DNA of 64,000 bases, from the NCBI RefSeq assembly GCF_900155545.1, contig NZ_LT732526.1, positions 3,985,827 to 4,049,826 of the forward strand, given 5' to 3'. Below the pieces are notes generated by a model. The model had not been told where the DNA came from and did not search any database. It saw only the letters and a list, made by a program, of their open reading frames with translations. Position 1 is the first letter of the stretch. Every line of letters begins with the position of its first letter. Source of the DNA: Clostridium sp. Marseille-P2415 (GTDB lineage: Bacteria > Bacillota > Clostridia > Lachnospirales > Lachnospiraceae). A program made the translations under genes and the position numbers. This document shows positions 34,672-42,784 of this stretch, piece by piece.

Positions 34672-34938
34672 ATGGCATATAACAAGAATGATAAAGCTGA
34701 TGGCGCTAAGTTCAGGAGAGGCGGCATGCGCAGAAGAAAAAAAGTATGTGTATTCTGCGGAGAGAAGAACGGCGTTATCGATTACAAGGATGTAAATAAA
34801 TTAAAAAGATATGTGTCTGAGAGAGGAAAAATCCTTCCCAGACGTATTACAGGCAACTGCGCAAAGCACCAGAGAGCGCTTACCGTTGCAATCAAGAGAG
34901 CAAGACATATCGCTCTGATGCCTTATACTATGGAGTAA
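34672..34938 (+). CDS. rpsR: Ribosomal protein S18
   Basis: 88 residues. [20 protein letters not shown] includes two cysteines (C+ form) typical of zinc-type S18 proteins, and [20 protein letters not shown] is the conserved rRNA-binding block. It forms the S6:S18 pair. AGGAGGTAGTACC precedes the ATG. Last gene of the operon; a terminator lies about 115 bases downstream. Confidence 0.97.
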   Translation: MAYNKNDKADGAKFRRGGMRRRKKVCVFCGEKNGVIDYKDVNKLKRYVSERGKILPRRITGNCAKHQRALTVAIKRARHIALMPYTME

Positions 34939-35453
34939 ATCCTTAGTTTATAAGGGGTTACGGATAGGGTAAAGGATTGAAACAAATTTTAAATAAATCG
35001 GACGGTTTTTTCGGTTGGATTGGCAGCGGGAAAGAGAGTTCGGTGATAAAGAGGACTTCACATGAGAGTGTGGGGTCTTTTTTGTTGTCATATTTAGTGG
35101 ATTGTTTGGTTATCTGTTTGTTTTGCCAGATATGGGGGCGTAAGTGTGGATTGAAAGAAATGAATTACGATGGATGTTATTATTAAGATATGATCAGGTT
35201 TATTTGATGGGGTAATTAAATATTCAGCATAAATTAGAAAAAGTAGTACCATATTCTGGTAATTCTTATCCATATAGTTTATAATGACTAATTAGTAGAA
35301 CATTTAAATTTTTATTTATTTTTATACATTATAGCAATAATGGGAAGTTAAATATTAGTGGAAGAAGTAATAATAAGATGAAAAGCATTTTTGGTAGAAT
35401 TAAATTTATAAGATATAGTTAATAAAATGTGAACCTTACTTGGAGGAGTATGA
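34939..35453. other. Gene-free AT-rich stretch at the start of the island
   Basis: Apart from the terminator at 35052-35084 I see no supported gene. An open frame at 34977-35186 has no ribosome site and spans the terminator. From about 35190 the composition drops sharply in GC, marking the left edge of the accessory island. Confidence 0.6.
35052..35084 (+). terminator. Terminator of the rpsF operon
   Basis: AGGACTTCACA (35052-35062) pairs over 11 positions, with wobbles, with TGTGGGGTCTT (35069-35079), followed by a T-run. Confidence 0.75.
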
Positions 35454-35996
35454 ATGAATGGTCAAAAAGATGCTATAAAAAGCGTAGAGGAATTTTTAAA
35501 ATCCGATAATAAATGTATGTTGATTACAGGTACACATCAATTTAAAAAGCACTTACTAGCAATGTATGTGATTAATCAGCATTATAAAAATGCAAAGATA
35601 CTATTCAGAACTAATGTAATGGATAACTTAAACAACCCAAACTATCTAGGTAAATTTATTGACAAGAAACCTAAAATTGGAGAATTCTTTAAGATAGAAA
35701 ATAATTATTATTGTGCTGATACATTTCAAAAAAGTTCATGGTGGAAGACAGATGATGATTTTAATTATGCAATTTTTTATCCATTGGATTCAATATTAAG
35801 AGATAGTGTTAATCCAGACTGTATTTATAATTTATTTAATGAAAAAAAAATAAGTAAGATATTTTTGGTATCATGGACTGATCATAATACAGATAATTAT
35901 TCTAAATTTGAACATTACATAGATGCAAAAACTATATATGATGCTGAAGAGGAAGATATTCACTACCACAGAAGAGTTTTGAGATTAGAAGATTAG
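35454..35996 (+). CDS. Hypothetical protein, AT-rich island
   Basis: 180 residues, family not recognised. CMLITGTHQFKKHLLAMYVI (about residues 22-41) sits where a P-loop would be in an NTPase, a hydrophobic strand then a turn with two lysines, but GxxxxGK[ST] is absent. A second hydrophobic strand, NYAIFYPLDSI, and a third, KISKIFLVSW, give the look of an alpha/beta fold with a lost or absent nucleotide site. The C-terminus is rich in Asp, Glu and His. TTGGAGGAG precedes the ATG. Codon use is strongly AT-biased compared with the ribosomal genes beside it, a sign of transfer. A membrane protein follows after about 95 bases. Confidence 0.65.
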   Translation: MNGQKDAIKSVEEFLKSDNKCMLITGTHQFKKHLLAMYVINQHYKNAKILFRTNVMDNLNNPNYLGKFIDKKPKIGEFFKIENNYYCADTFQKSSWWKTDDDFNYAIFYPLDSILRDSVNPDCIYNLFNEKKISKIFLVSWTDHNTDNYSKFEHYIDAKTIYDAEEEDIHYHRRVLRLED

Positions 35997-36090
35997 TATA
36001 ATGATTTTTAAAATGGAATAAACATTATTTAACAAACATGAAGGCAAACAATAAAATATAGCATAACAAATATTTTAACAGGAGATTAAT

Positions 36091-36552
36091 ATGTACATAT
36101 TTTTTGGTTTTCTAACAATTCTAATTCTTATACTAACTATAGTTAGCCATGCTCCTTTATTTAAAATTAGAAATAATATTAAAGAAAAAATAGTGAAAAA
36201 TGGATTGATCCATTTTACTAGTCAAGACAATTACATAAAAATAAAGGAAAATGGGCTAGTTGGTAAAAAGGCAGATATGGGATTCCCTGAAACATTACTA
36301 GGGGAGTTGGTATGGACATATCAATATGTTTCAAATGATGATATGGAGACAAAACATGACATAGTAATAAGTAAAGTAAGAGGTAAATTAGATTCAGATA
36401 GATATGGAATTTGTATTAGAATAACAGGATTTTGTGAAAGTGATTTAAATAAATTATATACAAGGCGTGGTTTTATAAGAGATAATGCAATCGTTTATAG
36501 AGGAAAAGTTCTCAATTTTAATAAAGTTGAAGTAATTAAGGAGTGGAAATAA
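36091..36552 (+). CDS. Membrane-anchored hypothetical protein, ADP-ribosyltransferase-like motif
   Basis: 153 residues. One N-terminal membrane helix (about 1-24, FFGFLTILILILTIVSH) precedes a soluble domain. That domain begins LIHFTSQDNYIKIKENGLVG, which resembles the first conserved block of ART-fold enzymes such as DarT and RNA 2'-phosphotransferase relatives, where a histidine followed by a turn and a helix ending in GL forms part of the NAD pocket. The other catalytic positions cannot be assigned. AT-rich, with ACAGGAGATTAAT before the ATG. Function is unknown; a toxin or defence effector is speculative. The gene before it, also AT-rich, may be its partner. Confidence 0.6.
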   Translation: MYIFFGFLTILILILTIVSHAPLFKIRNNIKEKIVKNGLIHFTSQDNYIKIKENGLVGKKADMGFPETLLGELVWTYQYVSNDDMETKHDIVISKVRGKLDSDRYGICIRITGFCESDLNKLYTRRGFIRDNAIVYRGKVLNFNKVEVIKEWK

Positions 36553-36663
36553 AATAACTGAAATGAAATAGAAGACGTAACTTACCATTATATTTATGGG
36601 GTAAAGTAAGCGAGTAACAGACAAATTTGAATTTATGGCTTTGATAAGAAAGGGGCAACAGAG

Positions 36664-37278
36664 ATGATAAAAGAGAAATTTGCGCTGGTAGGAAAAAAGC
36701 TGCGTGATAAAGGTTATATAGTAAATGTTTTTGATACTGTCAGACAGGCTTCAGCATATATAGACGCACAAGTTGACAGTCAGACGATTGGGTTTGGCGG
36801 CTCTATGACACTTGAACAAATGGGATTGTACGAAATGCTTAATAAGCATAATACTGTATTTTGGCATCATCGTATACCTGATGGAAGAACAAGTAAAGAA
36901 GTAAGGTTGCAGGCAAATGGAGCTAACATCTATATTTCTTCTGTAAATGGATTGGCCGAAACGGGAGAGATTATCAATATTGATGGGAATTGTAATCGAA
37001 TTGCATCTATTTTCTATGGCCATGAAAAAATATATTTCGTGGTTGGGAAGAATAAACTTGAAAAAGATTATGACAGTGCTTTGTACCGTGCCAGAAATAT
37101 AGCCGCACCATTGAATGCAAAACGATTAGGCGTAAAAACTCCTTGTGCTGTTAAAGGGGATAAATGTTATGATTGTAAAAGCCCGGAAAGAATTTGCAGA
37201 GGGCTTTCTGTTTTGTGGGACAAGCCAATGACAGGGGAATTTGAAGTGATTCTAATTGATGAAGAATTGGGATATTGA
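36664..37278 (+). CDS. LUD-domain protein (LutC-like)
   Basis: 204 residues. The LUD fold is supported by TIGFGGSMTLEQMGLYEML, SSVNGLAETGEIINIDGNCN and ARNIAAPLNAKRLGVKTPCA, followed by a small cysteine cluster CYDCKSPERIC. Related proteins take part in lactate utilisation complexes (LutB/LutC), but stand-alone clostridial members are uncharacterised. No lutA or lutB is adjacent. GAAAGGGGCAACAG precedes the ATG. Composition is intermediate between the island and the core, so it could be an older resident gene. Confidence 0.82.
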   Translation: MIKEKFALVGKKLRDKGYIVNVFDTVRQASAYIDAQVDSQTIGFGGSMTLEQMGLYEMLNKHNTVFWHHRIPDGRTSKEVRLQANGANIYISSVNGLAETGEIINIDGNCNRIASIFYGHEKIYFVVGKNKLEKDYDSALYRARNIAAPLNAKRLGVKTPCAVKGDKCYDCKSPERICRGLSVLWDKPMTGEFEVILIDEELGY

Positions 37279-37424
37279 TATACAAGTTCCAATTTGTAGG
37301 GAGCATGAACTTCCTATTATATTTATTTAGCAAAATGAAATACAAAAAAACAGACAAATCAAAATTTGTCTTACTATTTTATGGGAGAATTAATAAAAAT
37401 ATTTATTGAAAGAAGGGTATATGC

Positions 37425-38363
37425 GTGGCTATAGAATGGAATTCAAGCATTTCGGTTATTTCACTAATAGCATTTATTATTTTTAGTGCTTCTTTTTTTT
37501 TCAACATTGGTGTTCTGACACAAATTTATGCAAGTGCGTTTCTGGAGGAATTCGATGATAAGAAAAAACTTATAAAAGATGCCAGAAATAAGTTATTTGA
37601 TTTTAAAACTGATGTTCTGAAAAAACTGATATGTCTATTTCCGTATTTTGTCTCTATAATTTTCAGTTATTCCGTATCTCCGCTTGTTATTGAATTTATA
37701 AAAAAATATTTTCCGAATATTTTGCCAACAGAGTATCAATTAGGCATTTTTATCTTTCTTTTATTATTTGAAATATTTTTAATTGGAGAAGCAGTTTGGG
37801 GAATAAACGAAAAGTATATTGAAAGGTATAAACATCGAATTTACTATAACCGACCATTATGTACTATAGTGTTTTTATATATTTTATTGATTGGAGCACC
37901 TAAATTGGACGTCTTAATTGGTATGAAGGAGATGCAGTCCATAATGACATTTTTACATATTAATAATATTGAAACATTTCGGTTGATGTACATTTTTTCA
38001 ATAGTTGTAATGTTAAATAATCTTTTTATTACAAAATTAATATCAAGATATATAGTTTTGATAGACTCTGAAATGTACATCGGTCACTTGAAAGAAAAAA
38101 ATTATTACTATTCTTTTTATGGTATGGCAAATTTGCTGCTATCAATTTTAATGATGTTCATTTCCATTTTTTTGGCGGTGAAATATTCTATTTGGATAAA
38201 AATTAATTATTTTGCTATAGTGTGGGCGTTATTAATGATGATGCATATAAGTGTTCTAGCAGGGCAGAGAGATTATTTTGTTTCTATAACAAGAAGAAAA
38301 TGTATTAAGAACAAAAAAGTATATTACCAAGATGTAAATGGTAAAAAAAGATTAGTTGATTAA
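37425..38363 (+). CDS. Multi-pass membrane protein, unknown
   Basis: 312 residues with about seven hydrophobic segments, at roughly 8-34, 66-90, 104-125, 143-165, 187-209, 230-252 and 256-276. No family recognised. Loops are lysine-rich and the gene is very AT-rich. The GTG at 37425 is the likely start (AGAAGGG seven bases before). Its 3' end overlaps the fragment at 38356 that copies the end of the 43.4 kb gene, so its last codons lie at a recombination joint and the C-terminus may be altered. Confidence 0.65.
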   Translation: MAIEWNSSISVISLIAFIIFSASFFFNIGVLTQIYASAFLEEFDDKKKLIKDARNKLFDFKTDVLKKLICLFPYFVSIIFSYSVSPLVIEFIKKYFPNILPTEYQLGIFIFLLLFEIFLIGEAVWGINEKYIERYKHRIYYNRPLCTIVFLYILLIGAPKLDVLIGMKEMQSIMTFLHINNIETFRLMYIFSIVVMLNNLFITKLISRYIVLIDSEMYIGHLKEKNYYYSFYGMANLLLSILMMFISIFLAVKYSIWIKINYFAIVWALLMMMHISVLAGQRDYFVSITRRKCIKNKKVYYQDVNGKKRLVD

Positions 38364-38370
38364 GAAAAAT

Positions 38371-38533
38371 AAAGAGAATGGTATCTGTGAGATTGTTTGG
38401 CCGGAAAATAAAAAAATAGAGATAGGACAAACTGAAGGACTACTATTCCGGGATGGAGAAGATTTATATTTTTCTGAATGGTACGAGAATCCGGAATATC
38501 ATGAAAATGTAATAATCAGAGATTTGAACCTAT
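38371..38533 (+). pseudogene. Fragment duplicating the 3' part of the gene at 43428-44075
   Basis: The frame reads NGICEIVWPENKKIEIGQTE and continues GLLFRDGEDLYFSEWYENPE to IIRDLN, almost identical to the C-terminal third of the protein encoded at 43428-44075; the DNA also matches at nearly every position. Similarity stops after the IIRDLN codons, where this copy runs into unrelated sequence. There is no start region or promoter of its own. A partial gene copy left by recombination. Confidence 0.75.
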
Positions 38534-38612
38534 ACATTACAAAAACTGAAGTATGACAAGTCGGAATGGTTCCCTGTTAGTTGAATAGAATTGTTATCTT
38601 TCGGATGAATGG

Positions 38613-38651
38613 TAAAAACAAAAGTCGGCGGCTTTGATCAAAAACCGCCGA
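38613..38651 (-). terminator. Terminator of the GntR/ABC/zinc-finger operon
   Basis: On the minus strand TCGGCGG pairs with CCGCCGA (38625-38651), followed by CTTTTGTTTTT. It lies 10 bases after the stop of the last gene of the operon. Confidence 0.8.
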
Positions 38652-38660
38652 TTGAAGTAT

Positions 38661-38921
38661 CTACATAAGACCAAGCATATGCAATGTGACAAAATTTTCT
38701 TCCTCCTGTTTTTCGTATTTTGCAAAGTCAATAACATTATTACATTCCTGCATCGCATACGCTTTTAATCTTGCTGATATTAAGTCGTCAACGATCGTAT
38801 CATTGCATTTTAGGCATTGGAAAGCCGGAACATTCACAGCCTTTTTTATCAGACCGTTGTATTCGTAATCAAATTCTATATCAATATCTATCATGCGTTT
38901 TTGGCAGATTTTACATTTCAT
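38661..38921 (-). CDS. YgiT-type zinc finger protein
   Basis: 86 residues from ATG at 38919-38921, preceded by GAGGGTAAATAC. Two CxxC pairs (CKIC near the N-terminus, CLKC about 35 residues later) with an FDYEYNGL strand between them form the YgiT/MqsA-type N-terminal zinc module. The C-terminal HTH antitoxin domain of MqsA is missing and no MqsR- or HigB-like toxin is next to it. It begins 4 bases after the ABC permease gene, as the last member of a GntR/ABC operon, which is an unusual setting for this domain. Confidence 0.7.
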   Translation of the reverse strand: MKCKICQKRMIDIDIEFDYEYNGLIKKAVNVPAFQCLKCNDTIVDDLISARLKAYAMQECNNVIDFAKYEKQEEENFVTLHMLGLM

Positions 38922-38925
38922 GTAT

Positions 38926-39576
38926 TTACCCTCTTTTTCGTTTGCGATAAACCACAACTGAAATTTGATAGGATAAGAATTGAATAGCAAGGCCCAGCAA
39001 TATGCCGCCCACAATCAAAACATCTCCTTTCATTTGTATAAGCTCGATAATGCCGGATAGAGCGGGGACAAACGATGGGATTGCCACGAAAGCCATTACC
39101 GCAATAAACGGAACCATGGACCATACCTTTGCCTTTGTGTAGCCCATCTTGAAATACATAGGCATTTGTATTCCCGTAATGGTAGAAAATGCTAAAAAGG
39201 ACAGGCTGAATCCAAGTAAAACATCAGGTGTTTCCAATGCTTTATTTTGAAACAACACAAAGCCAGAGTGTAAGATGATGACTGCAAGGAATGACAGGAA
39301 GTAATTCAGAAATACAAAAACATATCTTCCAAGTACAATATCCTGCAGTTTAACGGAAACCGAACCGTATAAGCGGTCAAGATTGTTTTTTTCTTGTATA
39401 GCAAAAATATTGGACGACATAAGCGCCACGAACCATGCGCCGGTAATCCCCAACAACATAACGGACGAACCCATAAACCCAAACATCAAAACAATCAGTA
39501 CCAATGACAAATACAGGGCAAACTGTGATTTCATTGTAAGCAGATCCAGCCTTGTGATCCTTAAAAAACCTGTCAT
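38926..39576 (-). CDS. ABC-2 type permease
   Basis: 216 residues with about six hydrophobic segments, starting MTGFLRITRLDLLTMKSQFA as in small ABC-2 permeases paired with YtrB-like ATPases. It overlaps the ATPase gene by four bases (ATGA), so they are translationally coupled. Such exporters usually confer resistance to cell-wall-active peptides or antibiotics under GntR control; the substrate here is unknown. Confidence 0.8.
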   Translation of the reverse strand: MTGFLRITRLDLLTMKSQFALYLSLVLIVLMFGFMGSSVMLLGITGAWFVALMSSNIFAIQEKNNLDRLYGSVSVKLQDIVLGRYVFVFLNYFLSFLAVIILHSGFVLFQNKALETPDVLLGFSLSFLAFSTITGIQMPMYFKMGYTKAKVWSMVPFIAVMAFVAIPSFVPALSGIIELIQMKGDVLIVGGILLGLAIQFLSYQISVVVYRKRKRG

Positions 39577-40433
39577 TTCTTTGCGCCCCCTTTCCCAATA
39601 TTGATAACAATATCGTCAATTGACACAGCATCAAGGACATAATCCTTATATTCCGCCGCTTTTTTCACGTCGATAAGCCCCTCAAAACCCATATCAGTTT
39701 TACGTAAACCGATGATGCTCTTTTCAAGCTCTATCGTTAAATCTCGTGGCTTACCCTTAATAAGCCGGTAACTGTTTAATAGATCTTCCGTGTTGCCGGT
39801 AAAAATCAGCTTCCCATTGTTTATAAGCGTGATATAATCGGCAACCCGCTCCAAGTCTGTTGTGATATGGGTGGAGAACAAAACGCTTTTTTCACCGTCC
39901 TTTATATAATCTTGCAAAATTTCTAAAAACTCGTTACGGGTTACAGGGTCCAGTCCGCTTGTCGGTTCATCAAGAATCAACAGTTTTGCATTATGTGAAA
40001 AAGCACAGGCAAGCATCAGCTTCATCTGCATACCACGTGATAGCTCTCTTACTTTTTTGCCTTGCGGCAATTCAAAGCGGCTTACCATTTCGCTGAAGAT
40101 ATCATGCTTCCAATTTTTATAAAAAATCGATATTGCTTTTTCTGTGTCTTTGACCGTCCAGCTATCTACATAAAATATGCTGTCGAAAACAACGCCAATA
40201 TCCTGCTTAACGGCATTTTCACTTTTTACATTATCATTGCCAAAAACTAAAATCTCTCCCTCGTCCTTTTCCAGCATGTTAAGAATGAGCTGTATTGTCG
40301 TTGTTTTGCCGGCTCCATTCGGGCCAACAAGCCCCATAATATACCCTTTGGGCAGGGAAATGCTGATGTTATCCAGCTTGAAGCCAGGGAAGCTCTTGCT
40401 TACTCCCTTTAATTCTAAATGGTTATCAATCAT
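39573..40433 (-). CDS. ABC transporter ATP-binding protein (YtrB-like)
   Basis: 286 residues. Complete ATPase motif set: Walker A GLVGPNGAGKTTTIQL, signature ELSRGMQMKL, Walker B LLILDEPTSGLD and H-loop FSTHI. The order GntR-ATPase-permease and the C-terminal extension after the nucleotide domain match the ytr type of antibiotic-sensing exporters. It overlaps the regulator gene by 8 bases and the permease by 4. Confidence 0.93.
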   Translation of the reverse strand: MIDNHLELKGVSKSFPGFKLDNISISLPKGYIMGLVGPNGAGKTTTIQLILNMLEKDEGEILVFGNDNVKSENAVKQDIGVVFDSIFYVDSWTVKDTEKAISIFYKNWKHDIFSEMVSRFELPQGKKVRELSRGMQMKLMLACAFSHNAKLLILDEPTSGLDPVTRNEFLEILQDYIKDGEKSVLFSTHITTDLERVADYITLINNGKLIFTGNTEDLLNSYRLIKGKPRDLTIELEKSIIGLRKTDMGFEGLIDVKKAAEYKDYVLDAVSIDDIVINIGKGGAKK

Positions 40434-40806
40434 TTTTTACCTCCAATAAAAGCCGTAAAAGGTTGGTAACTTCATCATCAGACATGGAAGCCCTCTGTGC
40501 TGCCTGTATTGCATTGTTAAGGTTATTTTCCACTTCCCTGATAAGCTGTTCATGAATAAGATTAGAACTGCTTGACATAACAAAGAATCCTTTCCCTTGC
40601 CGGCTTGTAATAAATCCTTCCTGCTCAAGCTCATTATATGCCCGCGTAGTAGTCAGCACACTGATTTTCAAATCCTTTGCCAGCTGCCGCAACGAGGGAA
40701 GCATTTCATCTTCTACCAATTCTCCCGATAATATTTGAGCCTTTACCTGCTCTTTTATTTGCTCGTAAATCGGTAAATTGGAACTGTTCGATATTATAAT
40801 ATTCAA
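40426..40806 (-). CDS. GntR-family regulator (YtrA subfamily)
   Basis: 126 residues: an N-terminal winged HTH (LPIYEQIKEQVKAQILSGEL, LPSLRQLAKDLKISVLTTTR, EGFITSRQGKGFFV) and a short two-helix dimerisation tail, as in the YtrA subfamily, the smallest GntR proteins. These repress ABC exporter operons and are released by antibiotics. It is the first gene of its operon and the promoter carries two inverted repeats that could be its binding sites. Confidence 0.92.
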   Translation of the reverse strand: MNIIISNSSNLPIYEQIKEQVKAQILSGELVEDEMLPSLRQLAKDLKISVLTTTRAYNELEQEGFITSRQGKGFFVMSSSSNLIHEQLIREVENNLNNAIQAAQRASMSDDEVTNLLRLLLEVKND

Positions 40807-40821
40807 CCTGTCACCCCTAAC

Positions 40822-40871
40822 TGTAATGCTAATTACATATACAGTATATTCAGATATAACAGATTTGTCAA
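40822..40871 (-). promoter_or_regulatory. Promoter and candidate operators of the GntR/ABC operon
   Basis: On the minus strand TTGACA (40866-40871), 17-base spacer, TATACT (40843-40848). A perfect palindrome ATATAC-A-GTATAT (40837-40849) covers the -10 box, and GTAATGCTAATTAC (40822-40835) lies just downstream. Both suit repression by the small GntR protein. Confidence 0.7.
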
Positions 40872-41074
40872 GTAGTAGATTATGGTAGGATTATTCTCCG
40901 CCCCGACTTCGAGGTGCTGACATAGCCTGTTAGCAAACCCTTCAGAATGATAAAAGAATAGGCGAGTTTTATAATAGGAAAAGAAAATATTACATATAAA
41001 TGCGTAATTATTACATGATGTTTGATTATCTACTTTGAAGTATTATAATATATTTAGATTAGCTAATCAAAAAA

Positions 41075-41863
41075 ATGTACTTTAAGAAGGAGAAAGGTAT
41101 AAAAAGAAAGTTTGTTAAATCAATAGTAGCATCAATGACGTGTTTATCACTGGTATTCAGCACAGGTACAATTGCTTTTGCTGCGGATACTTCTGTTTCT
41201 CAGCAGAACATACAACGTAGAGTTGAAAATCAGATTGAAAGAATCAATACAACTGTTTCTGAAAATATTACAGATTATAAGTTTTCAGGTAATAGCTTGA
41301 TGACAATAGAACCAAGCATTACAAAACCTGAACTTGTAATTAAAGCAGATAAACTTACTGCAAGTGACTTGAAATTTTATGCAACTAAGTCGGATGAAGA
41401 GATTTATAATTATTTGTTAAAAATTTATAAAAAAGCAGTACAGAATATCAATAATTCTAACCAAGAGTATAAGAATCAACTTGAACAACAAAAACAAACA
41501 ATGAAATTAGTAGATATAAATAAAGTTAAGATAATTGACACGGACCCGGTAACTAAAAACCGTACACATATAATTAAACCATATGTTGATTCGTTAGGCT
41601 ATGCGAAATTATGTGTATATTATGATGTAACATGTCAAAATTATCGATTTATAGACGGAAATGTAAATAATTGTGAGCTTGTGGAGAGGATTAGTTTGGG
41701 ATCGTGGGAGTATGAAAGTGGTTATACATACCCTTTAATAGAAACTGATAATGGGAGATATATCGCTTTTCAAGTAACTGGTAAATGGACAGTTGGTCTT
41801 GATCATGGTATAGGTGTTGTCTATGAAAAATGGTATGATTTTAGCGATTATAATCGATTTTAA
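41075..41863 (+). CDS. Secreted hypothetical protein; probable ATA start codon
   Basis: Open from ATG 41075, but that codon has no ribosome site. AAGGAG (41087-41092) sits six bases before ATA at 41099, and translation from there gives a canonical signal peptide (KRKFVKSIVASMTCLSLVFS, cleavage near AFAAD). So the natural start is either a non-standard ATA or an ATG lost by mutation. The mature part is about 225 residues, lysine- and asparagine-rich, with a coiled N-terminal half and a C-terminal half that looks beta-rich (YIAFQVTGKWTVGLDHGIGV). Family not recognised; no cell-wall anchor is visible. AT-rich, and followed by a perfect hairpin. Confidence 0.6.
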   Translation: MYFKKEKGIKRKFVKSIVASMTCLSLVFSTGTIAFAADTSVSQQNIQRRVENQIERINTTVSENITDYKFSGNSLMTIEPSITKPELVIKADKLTASDLKFYATKSDEEIYNYLLKIYKKAVQNINNSNQEYKNQLEQQKQTMKLVDINKVKIIDTDPVTKNRTHIIKPYVDSLGYAKLCVYYDVTCQNYRFIDGNVNNCELVERISLGSWEYESGYTYPLIETDNGRYIAFQVTGKWTVGLDHGIGVVYEKWYDFSDYNRF

Positions 41864-41905
41864 TAAGTTAATTTAGATGTAATTTAAATGTAATAGAAAA
41901 ATTTT

Positions 41906-41936
41906 AAAGACTCTGCTATAATATAGTAGAGTCTTT
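41906..41936 (+). terminator. Perfect hairpin after the secreted protein gene
   Basis: AAAGACTCTGCTATA (41906-41920) is mirrored by ATATAGTAGAGTCTTT (41921-41936), almost without a loop, then AGTTTGT. Probable terminator of the secreted protein gene. Confidence 0.6.
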
Positions 41937-41968
41937 AGTTTGTATATCTGTATATAAGGAGAAAGATT

Positions 41969-42241
41969 ATGAATAAATTCTATGTAAAGATTTCTATTAT
42001 ATTTCTGACAATTTCAACAATATTTTTTCCATACTATTTTGGTTTTGATGATGGGAGGCTTGAAAAAGCTTTTGGTTTTCCATATGGGTATATTTATTTT
42101 AAAGAAATGAAAGTATCAATGATTCGTTCAATGAATATTGATTTATCATACTTGCTCGTGGATTTTTTAATCATCTATTTATGCATTAGAGTTGGAGCAA
42201 AAATATTCAATTTTATTAAAAGCATAATAGTCCGTTATTAA
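41969..42241 (+). CDS. Small two-helix membrane protein
   Basis: 90 residues with hydrophobic segments at about 5-25 and 57-80, separated by an aromatic loop (YYFGFDDGRLEKAFGFPYGY). AAGGAGAAAG precedes the ATG at good distance. AT-rich and of no recognised family. It lies directly downstream of the secreted protein gene but behind a hairpin, so joint expression is uncertain. Confidence 0.55.
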   Translation: MNKFYVKISIIFLTISTIFFPYYFGFDDGRLEKAFGFPYGYIYFKEMKVSMIRSMNIDLSYLLVDFLIIYLCIRVGAKIFNFIKSIIVRY

Positions 42242-42343
42242 AATAGTGATATAGGTATATAAATTGATGGTCAAGATAGTTGTCAGTATTTATTAAAATT
42301 ATTTAAATGCACTGGCAATTGACTCTAGGCTAACATAGGGTAA

Positions 42344-42649
42344 ACTAAAGACACAAATTTAACCCTCATTTCTGATAAAATTAAGGAAAATGGGCTGTAT
42401 CTTTTAGATGAACCGGAAAACAGTCTGTCTCCTGAACGACAGCAGGAGCTTATAAGATTTCTTGAAGATTCTGCACGTTTCTTTGGCTGTCAATTTATTA
42501 TAGCAACTCATTCTCCGTTTCTTCTCTCGATGAAAGGGGCTAAGATCTATGACATGGATGAGGATCCGGTAGATGTGAAAAAGTGGACGCAGCTTTCCAA
42601 TGTCCGTGCATATTATGATTTCTTCAAACAGCATGAAAGAGAATTCTGA
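42344..42649 (+). pseudogene. C-terminal remnant of an AAA/ABC-type ATPase
   Basis: An open frame without start codon or ribosome site reads GLYLLDEPENSLSPERQQEL, a Walker B and D-loop of the AAA-ATPase group, followed by FIIATHSPFLLSMKGAKIYD with the H-loop histidine and a conserved end near YYDFFKQHE. The Walker A half is missing and the frame is closed upstream by TAA at 42341-42343. GC is higher than in the neighbouring island genes, so it came from a different source. Confidence 0.75.
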
Positions 42650-42784
42650 TTGAATACTAATAGATGGATTCTAGTTTACCGATAAGTTATGTAACTTCCC
42701 ATTAAGTTTATTTGATTATAGTGATGGCTACTAAAAACAATGAAATGGAGAAATTGAAATTTGCTGAGAAAGAGGATAAATATA

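Noticed and set aside
34977-35186. Open frame of 69 codons after rpsR
   Set aside because: Begins at a non-ATG codon without ribosome site and spans the operon terminator.
41906-41936. TATAAT inside the hairpin taken as a promoter for the next gene
   Set aside because: It lies in the stem of a perfect palindrome and has no -35 partner; the terminator reading is better.
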